A stretch of DNA of 64,000 nucleotides, taken from assembly GCF_016654115.1 (NCBI RefSeq), contig NZ_JAEQAZ010000023.1, positions 1 through 64,000 of the forward strand. The letters run 5' to 3'. Below, one piece after another: positions 17,560-26,458 of this stretch. The translations under genes and the position numbers were made by a program. The stretch comes from Streptomyces sp. MBT53 (GTDB taxonomy: Bacteria > Actinomycetota > Actinomycetes > Streptomycetales > Streptomycetaceae). The notes under the pieces were generated by a model. That model ran no database searches and was not told where the DNA came from. It worked only from the letters and a program-made list of their open reading frames with translations. The stretch's first letter is position 1, and each line of letters starts with the position of its first letter.

Positions 17560-19277
17560 TCGCGAAGATCAGCAACGGCAAAGATATCGCCGGATTGATC
17601 AGGTACCTGTTCGACACGAAGAAGGCCAGGGACCACACCGATCCCCACTCGGTCGCCTCCTGGGACGGCTTCGCCCCCGACCCCGGCCGCACCGACGACT
17701 TCGACGCCACCAAGAAGCTCCTCGTGGCCGACCTCAACCTGCACGTCAAGCAGGCCCGGCGACTGGGCCGCGCCCCCGAGAAGTACGTGTGGCACTGCTC
17801 GATCCGCGCTGCCGAGAGTGACCGCCTTCTCAGCGACGAGGAGTGGGCCGACATCGCCCGCCGGGTGGTGGCGGCCCCGGGCATCGCGCCGGACGGTGAC
17901 CCGGACGGCTGCCGGTGGGTCGCCGTCCGCCACGCCCCCGACCACATCCACATCGCCGCCACCAAGGTCCGCGGCGACCTGAGCACCGCCCGGCACTGGA
18001 ACGACTACCTCACCGCCGACCGTGAACTCGCCGCCATCGAAAAGCAATACGGCCTCTTTCGAGTCGTACGCGGTGACCGCACCGCCGCCAAGCGGCCCAC
18101 TCGCGCTGAGCAGGAGAAGGCTCGCCGCTCCGGCCACGAGAAGCCCGCTCGTGAACGCCTGCGCGCCACCGTGCGGACCGCCGTGGCCGCTGCTTCCAGC
18201 GTGGAGGAGTTCGTCCACCTGCTGAGCCACATCGACGGTGTGCTTGTCGAGGTCGTGTATTTCCCCTCGGGTGATGTGCGCGGTTACAAGGTCGCCAGCG
18301 AAGACACCACCACCGCCGACCACGAGCCCGTCTGGTTCTCCGGCTACGAACTCTCCCCGGACCTCTCCTTCCCCAAGATCCAAAAGCGTCTGGAAAACAT
18401 CGACCCGCAGCCCGCTGGGCAGCCGGGCCGGCGCAGGCCCAACCCTTGGCGTCAGGCCACCGCCGCCACCGAACGCATCCCCCACCACCTCGACCAGACC
18501 GACGACGAAGCCTCCCAGGCCCACCTCGCCGCCTTCGGTGAAGCCCTCGACGCCCTCCCGCTCCTCGCATCCCAGGCCCTGCGGCCCCAACTCCGAGAGG
18601 CGGCAACCGCGTTCGAGCGCGCCACTCGCTCCCGCATCCGCGCCGAACACCACCACGCTCGTGCTCTGCGCGGCGCCGTACGGGCGATGGTCCGCGAGCC
18701 CGCCCCCAAGGACGGCGCCATCCTGGCGATGTTCCTCGACGCGGCGATCCTCGTGGTCATCGCCGCTGCCCGCTGGCACCAGCTCCGCCACCACGACCAG
18801 CAAGTCGCAGCGGCCCACCAGAGCCTGCTCCACCTCCAGGCCGCCTACGATCAAGCAGCCGCCGCACCACTGGCCGCTCTCGCACAGCGTCAGCCGCCCC
18901 AGCAGGCCATGGAGCGGCAGATCCGCCGCCTGCGCCAGGTCGTGCCCGAGCACGTGGAGCAGGTCATCGAAGACCCCGCTTTCGCGGCTCTCACCGTCGC
19001 CCTCGCCCAGGCGGAAGCAGCCGGACACGACCCGGAGCGGCTCCTCCAACAGGTCGCCGACCAGCGCGCCCTGGACGACGCCGACTCACCCGCACGAGTC
19101 CTGACCTGGCGCATCCAACGCCTCAGCGCAAGGTCGGCACCCAGCGCACGAGCCCGCGAAGCAGCACAGGCCCGCAGCACAACACGAGTCGGCATCGCAG
19201 CACAGCGCCCCGACGCACCAGAGCACACGGCAGCAGCCGCCCCGGCCCCGCAGCCGTCACAGGCACGGCGGCGCTGA
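17556..19277 (+). CDS. mobA: Relaxase / mobilization nuclease
   Basis: This 573-aa protein nicks the transfer origin and leads the strand into the recipient. The N-terminal domain opens with MIAKISNGKDIAGLIRYL. The metal-binding histidine motif is RHAPDHIHIAATKVR near residue 127, and an early Tyr (RYLFDTKK) is the candidate nucleophile. This is a MobA/VirD2-type fold. The second half is helical and rich in Ala, Gln, Arg and Glu, with one possible transmembrane helix (MFLDAAILVVIAAA, near 390). No TraB/FtsK-type pump or type IV coupling protein is present in the element, so transfer would need a helper. Confidence 0.88.
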   Translation: MIAKISNGKDIAGLIRYLFDTKKARDHTDPHSVASWDGFAPDPGRTDDFDATKKLLVADLNLHVKQARRLGRAPEKYVWHCSIRAAESDRLLSDEEWADIARRVVAAPGIAPDGDPDGCRWVAVRHAPDHIHIAATKVRGDLSTARHWNDYLTADRELAAIEKQYGLFRVVRGDRTAAKRPTRAEQEKARRSGHEKPARERLRATVRTAVAAASSVEEFVHLLSHIDGVLVEVVYFPSGDVRGYKVASEDTTTADHEPVWFSGYELSPDLSFPKIQKRLENIDPQPAGQPGRRRPNPWRQATAATERIPHHLDQTDDEASQAHLAAFGEALDALPLLASQALRPQLREAATAFERATRSRIRAEHHHARALRGAVRAMVREPAPKDGAILAMFLDAAILVVIAAARWHQLRHHDQQVAAAHQSLLHLQAAYDQAAAAPLAALAQRQPPQQAMERQIRRLRQVVPEHVEQVIEDPAFAALTVALAQAEAAGHDPERLLQQVADQRALDDADSPARVLTWRIQRLSARSAPSARAREAAQARSTTRVGIAAQRPDAPEHTAAAAPAPQPSQARRR

Positions 19278-19339
19278 TCACGATCTCAGCTGCGGGCGGT
19301 GACGCGCGGGGAGACGCCAGAACAAGGCACCGCAGCACG

Positions 19340-19372
19340 AAGCCGGGCTCCCTCAACTGGGAGGCCCGGCTT
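19340..19372. terminator. Convergent terminator between relaxase and lipoprotein genes
   Basis: AAGCCGGGCTCCC pairs with GGGAGGCCCGGCTT (one bulged base) around TCAACT. It lies between two convergent genes and can serve both. Confidence 0.7.
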
Positions 19373-19461
19373 CACCGCGTGGGAGGCCCTGGAACTGAGG
19401 GAATCGGCGAACACGGCGACAAAGTCATGCGCGTCGGCGCCGAACGACGCCGACAGGGTGG

Positions 19462-20160
19462 TCACAAGGCTGCCTCGGCCTTGTCGAGCGCCTTCTCCAG
19501 GTTGGCATCCACAAGTCCCGGCGCGCCCGAGACGAGCACAAGGACGTTGCCGATCCGGATCGCCGTCTGCTTGACGACGCTGCGCTGCCCACCGATCGAG
19601 TAGGTGAGCAGCTGGCTCCACTGCTCGTCGCCCAGGTCAGGGGCGGGCCTCACCTGCGTGCCCACTATGACGACGGTGTTGCCCGACACCACCTGATACG
19701 TGGGGCAGGAGACCATCGCATCGAAGATCTTCCCAATGCCCTTGGACAGCTTCGCCGCGGTGTCGCTGTACAGCTCCTCGGCCAGCTCGGAATTGCCGCC
19801 ACCAGCGTAGGTGAAGGACGCCTTGGCCCTGCGGGGGAAGGCGAGGCTTGTGCCGGTCGCGGCGTCGCCGCCGAGCTTCTCCAGCGCCGGGCAGCCGTTC
19901 ACGGTCACGTCGTCGTGGGCCGCCGCGCGCTGCGGCATGCGGGTGTAGTCCCCGCCCAGGTCGCTCTCGTCCAAGAGCAGCTTCGCCAGCGCAGTCGAAG
20001 ACAACGGAGCGAGCGCCAAGGCACTCTCGCCGTCCGGGTGCACCGGGACGGTCTGGGAGGACATCGGGCCGGAGGAGGCGGCGCTGCCCTGGGAACAGCC
20101 CGCCAGGGCCAAGATAGCGAGGGCGCTGAGACCGCGGACGGTCGTGGCGTGAAGGCGCAT
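19462..20160 (-). CDS. Secreted lipoprotein of unknown function
   Basis: The product is 232 aa from ATG 20160, with AAAGGGG upstream; a longer frame exists but the signal peptide begins here. The lipobox is LALAGC (Cys near 21). The mature part starts with a Ser/Ala linker, and two Cys follow in NGCPAL and SCPTYQ. Its strands (NTVVIVGTQVR, QTAIRIGNVLVLVSG) suggest a PknH-sensor-like or DUF3558-like extracellular fold, but I cannot assign it. It is cargo after the transfer module. Confidence 0.75.
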   Translation of the reverse strand: MRLHATTVRGLSALAILALAGCSQGSAASSGPMSSQTVPVHPDGESALALAPLSSTALAKLLLDESDLGGDYTRMPQRAAAHDDVTVNGCPALEKLGGDAATGTSLAFPRRAKASFTYAGGGNSELAEELYSDTAAKLSKGIGKIFDAMVSCPTYQVVSGNTVVIVGTQVRPAPDLGDEQWSQLLTYSIGGQRSVVKQTAIRIGNVLVLVSGAPGLVDANLEKALDKAEAAL

Positions 20161-20263
20161 AGGAAACCCCTTTGTGGCCTGTTGTGGCCTGCGAAACGGA
20201 CGGTCTGACCAGGCCGGCCCTCCGAGCGCCGGCAGTACGACGGGGAGCGGGGGTTTCGGGAGG

Positions 20264-20734
20264 TCAATGGCCGAGGTGGCGCAGGCCCTCTTCGAGAGTG
20301 GGGTGGAACCGGTTGACGGGACCGGAGTTGCGGTTGAACCAGACCGCATCCAGGCCGGGCTCCCTCGTCTCGTGGCCCGCCCGGCAGCGCAGCCATATCG
20401 AGTCGTCGCGCATGCAGAAGACGATCCAGTCCCGGTACATGCCGCACTCGGGGCACGTACGGACCTCGCCGCCGACGACGAGCGGTGGCTGCCAGCGCAT
20501 CATCACCCCGGCCACGTCCTGGCGCGACGGCACCCGCAGCTCCGGCGGCAGGAAGTCGGGCACAACCGCTTCCCCTGCGGCGGGGGCCTGTGGGGTCGGC
20601 TCGGGGAAGTTGGGCCACGGCTGCGTGGCCTGCAGCCGCAGGAGCAGCGCGTGGCCCGCATGCTGGGCTTCACGGAACGCGCGGTCCTCGCGAGCGCGTC
20701 GGAACAAGAACAAGGCTCTCTCCTTCTCTGTCAT
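20264..20734 (-). CDS. Hypothetical protein with a putative zinc ribbon
   Basis: The 156-aa product has a basic N-terminal helix (RALFLFRRAREDRAFREAQHAG), a Pro-rich linker and a C-terminal half with CPECG and, about 20 residues on, LRCRAGHETREPG. That spacing could bind zinc. I recognise no family. It lies between the lipoprotein gene and the DUF317 gene, all on the minus strand. Confidence 0.6.
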   Translation of the reverse strand: MTEKERALFLFRRAREDRAFREAQHAGHALLLRLQATQPWPNFPEPTPQAPAAGEAVVPDFLPPELRVPSRQDVAGVMMRWQPPLVVGGEVRTCPECGMYRDWIVFCMRDDSIWLRCRAGHETREPGLDAVWFNRNSGPVNRFHPTLEEGLRHLGH

Positions 20735-20829
20735 CTGGCGGGCGCGGGGGCACGCCTCGTCTGACCTGTTACCACTCGGGAGATCGGCGACGAGCCGCTT
20801 ACGACAGCGGCTCCTCTGGGCGGGCGCCG

Positions 20830-21624
20830 TTAGCTGCGGCGGACCACGGTGAGCCGCCCTTCGGCGCTCGCAGGGACGGTTCGGCGGGGCACCGGAGCCG
20901 GTGAGGCGAGCGAGGCGGCGAACGCCGCCACCAGCTCATGGGGGACGCTGGCGCTGAAGCTGGCACACCACAAATAGGGGGCGCTGACGACGGGTTCCGC
21001 CCATGCCTGCCAGCCCACCAGGTCGGGGCGCGGGTCGGCGTCCTGGATGAGCGGCGGCAGCATCTCCAAGGAGACACTGCAGGAGAACCCGGGGTCCGTA
21101 GCGGTGGTGCGGGGGCGGTCCACATCGCGGATCCAGCCTCGGGCACTCAACGAGTTGAGGACCGCCTCCGACCCCTCGGAGCCAACGTCGGGCGCCTCGC
21201 GGGTGTCGATCGCCACGAGGAGATCGGCGAGCGCCTCGTACGGGACGCCGGCCGTGAAGTACGCGTTCCACGCCGGCATCGCGGAGGTGGCATCCGAGCG
21301 GGCGCTCAGCTGCCAGGCAACCGGGAGACCGCCTAGTTCGAACGGGTAGGCCGCAAGGATCCACTCGGCACCGCACAGCTCGTCCGGGCTCACGTACAAC
21401 AAGGTGTTGCGGGAGGTGGGCCACATGCGCCAGCCGAGGCCGGTCAGGGTGGTCCCAACCTGCTCGGCGAGAGCGTTGTCGTCACCGGCCAAGTGGCGCG
21501 GGCTGACCCAGTACAACGGCTCCTGCGAGTCGTCGGGGAGGGATCCGCTGGGGTGATGCGGGTACAGGGGCGCCTCCGTGGGCTTCGGGGGTAGGTGCTC
21601 TGGCAGGGCGTTGTACGTTGACAT
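20830..21624 (-). CDS. DUF317 domain protein
   Basis: The product is 264 aa from ATG 21624. It contains two related halves of the Streptomyces DUF317 type. The first has LYWVSPRHLAGDD, WRMWPTSRNTLLYVSPD and WQLSARSDATSAMPAWNAYFTAGVP; the second repeats the pattern ending in WCASFSASVPHELVAAF. Function of the family is unknown; copies are frequent on mobile elements and in sporulation-associated loci. It is divergent from the phosphotransferase gene across a 138-bp gap that holds a 9-bp inverted repeat. Confidence 0.85.
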   Translation of the reverse strand: MSTYNALPEHLPPKPTEAPLYPHHPSGSLPDDSQEPLYWVSPRHLAGDDNALAEQVGTTLTGLGWRMWPTSRNTLLYVSPDELCGAEWILAAYPFELGGLPVAWQLSARSDATSAMPAWNAYFTAGVPYEALADLLVAIDTREAPDVGSEGSEAVLNSLSARGWIRDVDRPRTTATDPGFSCSVSLEMLPPLIQDADPRPDLVGWQAWAEPVVSAPYLWCASFSASVPHELVAAFAASLASPAPVPRRTVPASAEGRLTVVRRS

Positions 21625-21711
21625 GGTCTGCGGGCGGGCACCAGTCCTTTCCGGGGCTTTCCTGTCTGCCCCGAGCGAACTGGAAAGAAGCGGACACATT
21701 TACCCTCGTAC

Positions 21712-21732
21712 GCGGGGGTGGATCACCCCCGC
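21712..21732. promoter_or_regulatory. 9-bp inverted repeat before the phosphotransferase gene
   Basis: GCGGGGGTG and CACCCCCGC face each other across GAT. It lies in the divergent gap, 30 bp before the phosphotransferase ATG, and could be an operator or an RNA hairpin in its leader. Confidence 0.45.
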
Positions 21733-21762
21733 TCTGCCTGTTGCACAGGAGGGTCAGACGGC

Positions 21763-22665
21763 ATGACGACGAGCGAACAAACCGCGTTCGACTCCGCATC
21801 GGCAGAGAGCATTCTGCGTAGAGCTTGCGTCCTGGCGGGGCTAGACCCCGAAGGCGTAGAAATGCTGCGACTCGGTGACCATGCGGTGTTCCGCATCGAT
21901 GGCGGACGGGTCGTCTCTCGCGTCGGCCGCCACGCGGATCGTCTACCGTCCGTGCGCCGCGAGGTCGCTGTTGCGCAATGGCTCGCGGCGGAGGACTACC
22001 CGTCGGCGCGACTCGTCACAGAGGCCGAACAGCCTGTCGTCGTCGAGGGCCACCCCGTGACCTTCTGGGAAGGGCTGGCCGACGGCGAGGAATACGCCAG
22101 CACGCGTGAGATGGGCGAACTCCTGCGGCGGCTCCACGGACTGGAGCCGCCGCACGTCTCCCTGCCCGCCCTCCGTCCCTTCAACAAAGTCGAGCAGCGA
22201 CTGCGGCGTGCTGTGATCCGTGCCGAGACCCGCGCGTATCTAGCCGGTCTGGCCGAGAAGCTGGCAGCCGAGTACGAGCGGCTGGAGTTCGCCCTTCCGC
22301 CGGGGCATCTGCACGGTGATTTCAACGTCGGCAATGTCCTTCATGACGCCGAAGGACACCCGAAGGTCATCGACCTGGACGGCTTCGCGACCGGCCCCCG
22401 TGAGTGGGACCTCATGCAGACGGCCATGTACTACGACAGCTTCGGCTGGCACACGGAGGCCGAGTACGCCGACTTCGTGGACGGCTACGGCTTCGACGTC
22501 CGGCAGTGGTCCGGGTACACCGTGCTCCGGAGCGTCCGCGAACTGCTGATGGTCACCTGGCTCACGCAGAACGCCGACGCGAATCCGCGCGCCGCTGAAG
22601 AAGTCGAGAAGCGTGTCGAGACGCTGCGGTCGGGTGGCTCACGGCGGGATTGGGCGCCGTTCTAA
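21763..22665 (+). CDS. Aminoglycoside phosphotransferase-family kinase
   Basis: The 300-aa product starts at an ATG with AGGAGGG ideally placed before it. The APH kinase core is clear: the catalytic loop HGDFNVGNVL near residue 184, the metal-binding VIDLDGFATGPREWDL about 20 residues later, and an N-lobe with GDHAVFRIDGGRVVSRVGR. Family members phosphorylate aminoglycosides, other small alcohols or choline-like substrates. The substrate here cannot be told. Its end overlaps the end of the TPR regulator gene by four bases, tail to tail. Confidence 0.85.
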   Translation: MTTSEQTAFDSASAESILRRACVLAGLDPEGVEMLRLGDHAVFRIDGGRVVSRVGRHADRLPSVRREVAVAQWLAAEDYPSARLVTEAEQPVVVEGHPVTFWEGLADGEEYASTREMGELLRRLHGLEPPHVSLPALRPFNKVEQRLRRAVIRAETRAYLAGLAEKLAAEYERLEFALPPGHLHGDFNVGNVLHDAEGHPKVIDLDGFATGPREWDLMQTAMYYDSFGWHTEAEYADFVDGYGFDVRQWSGYTVLRSVRELLMVTWLTQNADANPRAAEEVEKRVETLRSGGSRRDWAPF

Positions 22666-24041
22666 GCGGCTTCGGCTTGCTGCCAGAGGCGGAAGGCCCG
22701 GGCCTGTTCCGCGAAGTCGCGGAACTCCGCGGCCCGTCTCATGTGGTTCGTGACGCGCCCTTGGAACTCCCGCACGTACTGCACGCAGCGCGCCGACTTC
22801 AGCCCCTCGCCGAGGCTCAGAGCACCCACGGCGATCTCGAAACCGCGGCCGATCTCACCTTGGTTGAGGTACGCCTCGGCCTGCACCATCGTTGCGAAGA
22901 AGTCGCTTCGGTTGTTCATGCCGTCGCCGAAGATGGAGCCCGCACCCCGCTCTGCGGCTTCGACGGAGCGTCCCAGGTCGCGGAAGCAGTGGCCGATCTC
23001 CGCCGCCAGTTCCACCTCGTCGAAGTACGCGATGTAGGGCGGGTCGCTGTCGGCTGTCCTTTGACTGAGCTTGCGTTCGGCCTCCGCCAGGGCCAGGTCA
23101 CAGCCTCGCTCGTCGCCAAGGCGAGCCAGACCCCGCGCCTCCATCGCACGGAACTGCGCGGCCATCGTCGGCCCCAGGCTCGCGGCCGGCCCCATGTATG
23201 CGGCACGGGCAAGGGTTACAGCGTCCTGGTACCGCCCCATGAACGTTGCCTGATGGCTCATCGCCGACAGGACGCTTCCGCCCAGGAGCCTGTCACCAGC
23301 CGTCTGCGTCATGCGCAGGGCCTGGATGAAGTACCGCTGCGCGATGCCGTGCAGGCCGCTGTCGTACGACATCCATCCGGCGAGCAAGAGCGCTTCGGCC
23401 ACAGCCGAGTGCAGCTGCTTGCCCACGTCGTCGGAGTACTGCCCGTCGAGCATGGGCCGGACGTCCGTGTGCAGGTACTGGATGAGCGCGCGTCGGGCGT
23501 GGCCGCCGCCGAACTTCCCGTCAAGTGTGCTGAACGCGTCGGCGGTTGAGCGCACCATTTCCACGTCCACGGCGCCAATCGCCTGGCCACCGGTCCGCGT
23601 CGGCGCTGCGTCCGGCGGGACGACGAGCCAGCGCAGAGTGGCGGTGTTCCAGGCTGCGGAGTCCGGCTGCGCTCGGACCAGCGGCTCGGCCTCGGCAAGG
23701 TCGGCACGCCAGAGGTCGGTCACGGTCTTGGCCGTAGCCTCGGGGTGGTCCGCGAAGTCGAGCCCGAGGTCAGGCTGTACAGCGGATATCGCCGCGTTGC
23801 CCATCCCGATGTCATCGATGGTGAGGCGGCGTCCCAGCTTGGCCCCGATGGCGTCGGCGATGAGCTGCGGCATGTTCCCGCGCGGTATGGAGCCCTTGAG
23901 CCACCGGGTGACGTACGTGTGATCGCAGGTGACGTCTTCCCGTGATCGAGCCGCTGCGACGACTACCGCGCGGGCGAGCGACTTGTGCGAGAAGTCCGCT
24001 TCCTGCATGAGCGCGGCCAGTCTGGCGTTCCGGTCTGCCAT
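22662..24041 (-). CDS. HTH regulator with TPR-like sensor region
   Basis: This 459-aa protein has an N-terminal divergent XRE-type HTH (LARAV...TCDHTYVTRWLKGSIPRG, residues 20-60). Then comes a long all-helical region with TPR-like repeats (for example GIAQRYFIQALRMTQTAGD, AVAEALLLAGWMSYDSG). This resembles the Streptomyces family of large XRE/TPR regulators, which often sense a small peptide or metabolite. It is divergent from the oxidoreductase operon across 314 bp that contain three GTGCAC words, so it is the best candidate to control that operon and itself. Confidence 0.85.
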   Translation of the reverse strand: MADRNARLAALMQEADFSHKSLARAVVVAAARSREDVTCDHTYVTRWLKGSIPRGNMPQLIADAIGAKLGRRLTIDDIGMGNAAISAVQPDLGLDFADHPEATAKTVTDLWRADLAEAEPLVRAQPDSAAWNTATLRWLVVPPDAAPTRTGGQAIGAVDVEMVRSTADAFSTLDGKFGGGHARRALIQYLHTDVRPMLDGQYSDDVGKQLHSAVAEALLLAGWMSYDSGLHGIAQRYFIQALRMTQTAGDRLLGGSVLSAMSHQATFMGRYQDAVTLARAAYMGPAASLGPTMAAQFRAMEARGLARLGDERGCDLALAEAERKLSQRTADSDPPYIAYFDEVELAAEIGHCFRDLGRSVEAAERGAGSIFGDGMNNRSDFFATMVQAEAYLNQGEIGRGFEIAVGALSLGEGLKSARCVQYVREFQGRVTNHMRRAAEFRDFAEQARAFRLWQQAEAA

Positions 24042-24355
24042 CGGACCCCCAGAGAACGGCCGTAGTGCCAGCTTGACGCACGGTCACTCTACGCAGGTCA
24101 GCCCCAGGGTGCAGGAGGTTCGCACGCAGGAGTGCACGAGTGCACCCCCAAGTGCACGCTCCCGAAGTCGCCTTCGCACGACGAGAGTTGAATTCGTCGC
24201 CGCAGGGCAGGTCGGCGGTTCCGGGTCGAATTCCATGGGTTGACGGCACGGAAAGTATTCACGCATTTCCTCCAATGCCATACGGGCCTTTGGTGGCGTG
24301 CGCCTAAAACCAGCCAATCAGCCATTCCTTCTAGGCTCCTTGGAAAGGTGGTCCC
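24042..24355. promoter_or_regulatory. Divergent control region with three GTGCAC sites
   Basis: No gene is seen. GTGCAC, itself palindromic, occurs at 24132-24137, 24140-24145 and 24152-24157, with related GCACG and GTGCAGG words just upstream. It separates the TPR regulator from the operon it probably controls. Confidence 0.45.
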
Positions 24356-25717
24356 GTGATATCAGCTCACCACCTCATCGTGATCGGTTTCGATGAGATC
24401 GTCGCCAACAAGTACCTTCCGTGCATTCGCGATGCCATCAAGTCTGGCCACATCGACTCCTATTCCATCATCGACCTGGAGTCGCAGCGGACGGAAATCG
24501 ACCGACGCATACACGCAGCGAGCGTGAAGCCGCGAGGAGTCGTTTACCTGTCGGATTCCGGCGACCGAGTGCGCGAGACGCCGCAGGAAGTCATCGCAAC
24601 CGCCGTGCAACGCCTGCGAGTACCCGGCGTACCGACGAAGGTGTACATCGCCACAGAGGTGCGAGCTCACGAGGCATACCTGCGGTTCTGCGTGGAGAAC
24701 CACATCGACTCACTGGTCGAGAAGCCCGTGCTGGCTCCCATCATCGACGGTCGGTTCAAGCCGTCGTACATCACGAAGACCATGCAGGAACTCATCGGTG
24801 TTGCTGCCGACTCCCCTGCGGAGCATTCGGTGATGACGCTGAGCCGGTACCACCAGATCTACAACCAGAAGGTAGTTGCCTCGCTGAGGGATCGGATGGA
24901 GAGGTGGGAGGCGCCCCTGACTTCATTCCATCTCCGGGCCGCGGGCGGCGTGTGGAATCTCCAGCGGGAGTTCGAGAGCCGCGATGATCACCCGTACAAG
25001 TACGGCTACGGGATGATGATGCACGGCGCGTACCACTACGTGGATCTCGCTACCCAGATCCTGTCACTCAACGCGGAGCTCTTCCCTGAGCGCCAACTCC
25101 GGTTGGAAGTAAGTGCCTTCGGCGCCTTCCCCATCGACCAGCACCAGCGCCTCTCCCAGCCGATCGCCCGCAGCTTCCAGGACGCCGGCGCGCGGTGGTC
25201 GGCGGACTCGGATGAGGGCTTCCGTTTCGGCGAGACCGATGTGACCTCCACGTTCCGCCTCGTAGACGCCGCGACGGGGAGGACCGTCTCGCTCGGGACC
25301 TTGTCCTTCGAGCAGACCACCCCCTCCATCCGCGACTGGGCGGAGCTCCCGGATGGCCTCTACAACGTCAACGGCCGCACGTCGAGCGTCGACCTGGAGG
25401 CCCAGCTGTCGACGCTGTTCTCCACCCACGTCCACTGCTACGACATCCCCCGCGGCATCAGCGCGGACGGGATCGACGCGTTCGCCCGGGTGATCACACG
25501 CGCCAACGCCGCGCTGCTGCCCGACGAGCAGTACGTGTCGGAGGAGTCGTTCGACGGGCTGTTCCACAGCGACAGCAACCGTCAGCTCATGGAGCACTGG
25601 CTTCGCGGTTCCGAGCAGCGCAGCTCCCTCGCGAGCCACCTGCGGCCCATGCAGGTCACCGAGGCGCTCGCCTCGTCGGTGCTCGCTCCTGGACGCCTGT
25701 TCACGGTGCCTTTCTAG
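24356..25717 (+). CDS. Gfo/Idh/MocA-type oxidoreductase-like protein
   Basis: This 453-aa protein starts at GTG with GGAAAGG upstream. A Rossmann-type opening (HHLIVIGFDEIVANKYLP), then VYIATEVRAHEAYLRFC and the family EKP motif (DSLVEKPVLAP, near residue 120) place it near the Gfo/Idh/MocA NAD(P)-dependent sugar dehydrogenases. The glycine-rich NAD loop is weak and the protein is about 100 residues longer than most. The catalytic Lys-His region could be HGAYHYVDLATQ. Substrate unknown; a nucleotide-sugar or cyclitol is plausible. It is the first gene of a three-gene operon with a methyltransferase and a glycosyltransferase. Confidence 0.6.
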   Translation: MISAHHLIVIGFDEIVANKYLPCIRDAIKSGHIDSYSIIDLESQRTEIDRRIHAASVKPRGVVYLSDSGDRVRETPQEVIATAVQRLRVPGVPTKVYIATEVRAHEAYLRFCVENHIDSLVEKPVLAPIIDGRFKPSYITKTMQELIGVAADSPAEHSVMTLSRYHQIYNQKVVASLRDRMERWEAPLTSFHLRAAGGVWNLQREFESRDDHPYKYGYGMMMHGAYHYVDLATQILSLNAELFPERQLRLEVSAFGAFPIDQHQRLSQPIARSFQDAGARWSADSDEGFRFGETDVTSTFRLVDAATGRTVSLGTLSFEQTTPSIRDWAELPDGLYNVNGRTSSVDLEAQLSTLFSTHVHCYDIPRGISADGIDAFARVITRANAALLPDEQYVSEESFDGLFHSDSNRQLMEHWLRGSEQRSSLASHLRPMQVTEALASSVLAPGRLFTVPF

Positions 25718-25759
25718 GTGCCAGCTGCTCCAGACCTTCCAGGCATAGAGGAGTCATCC

Positions 25760-26458
25760 ATGAATCTGTCAGTTTCGAAGGCATCCGTGCATGCCTTCTA
25801 CGCGGACGCGATCCCGCGCGGCCGGAACACCGCAGAGAACCTCCAGGCCGTCACCTCGGAGCGGTTCAACACCCTCCTGGAATCCATCGGAGACGAGACC
25901 CCACGTACCGCACTGGATCTGGGATACGGGGCCGGCACTTACACCATCGCCTTAGCGCGTGCAGGATTCCGCGTCGTAGCCGTCGATCAGATCGCCAGCG
26001 ACTCGCTTCTCCACCGCGTCGACGGCGCAGCAGATTGGGCCCGCCTGATCGACCCACGGGAATGTCTCGCCGAGAACTTCGCCATCGATGAGGACTTCGG
26101 GGTCATCGTCGCCAAGGACGTCCTGCATTACCTCGCGAGCCACGACGTCGAGTCCCTCCTCACCAGCGCGGTCGCTCACGCGCGCGGGGCGAACTACCAC
26201 TACCTCGAAGTCTTCACGGGGATCACCCGCAGGTCCGCGGACGGCCAACTGCTGCGTATCGAGGGGGAGGCCGACTATTCCCCGGACTCCTTCCGACACG
26301 TCGTCGAGCGGATCTACGACGGCTGGGACCTCACGCTGCTCTGGTCCGAGCACGCGGAACAGGACCGCCGAACCGGGAGGAACTGCTTCGAGGCGACCAG
26401 GGCCACCGTCATCGCCGCCAACCGGGCAGCCCGATCAGAGACAGGAGGAATGCCGTGA
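25760..26458 (+). CDS. Class I SAM-dependent methyltransferase
   Basis: The product is 232 aa from ATG 25760, which follows GAGGAG. SAM motif I is TALDLGYGAGTYTIALA near residue 50, with VVAVDQ as motif II and VIVAKDVLHYL as the post-motif region. A methyl acceptor cannot be predicted. The stop overlaps the glycosyltransferase GTG, so these two are coupled. The upstream oxidoreductase ends 42 bp before. Confidence 0.8.
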   Translation: MNLSVSKASVHAFYADAIPRGRNTAENLQAVTSERFNTLLESIGDETPRTALDLGYGAGTYTIALARAGFRVVAVDQIASDSLLHRVDGAADWARLIDPRECLAENFAIDEDFGVIVAKDVLHYLASHDVESLLTSAVAHARGANYHYLEVFTGITRRSADGQLLRIEGEADYSPDSFRHVVERIYDGWDLTLLWSEHAEQDRRTGRNCFEATRATVIAANRAARSETGGMP

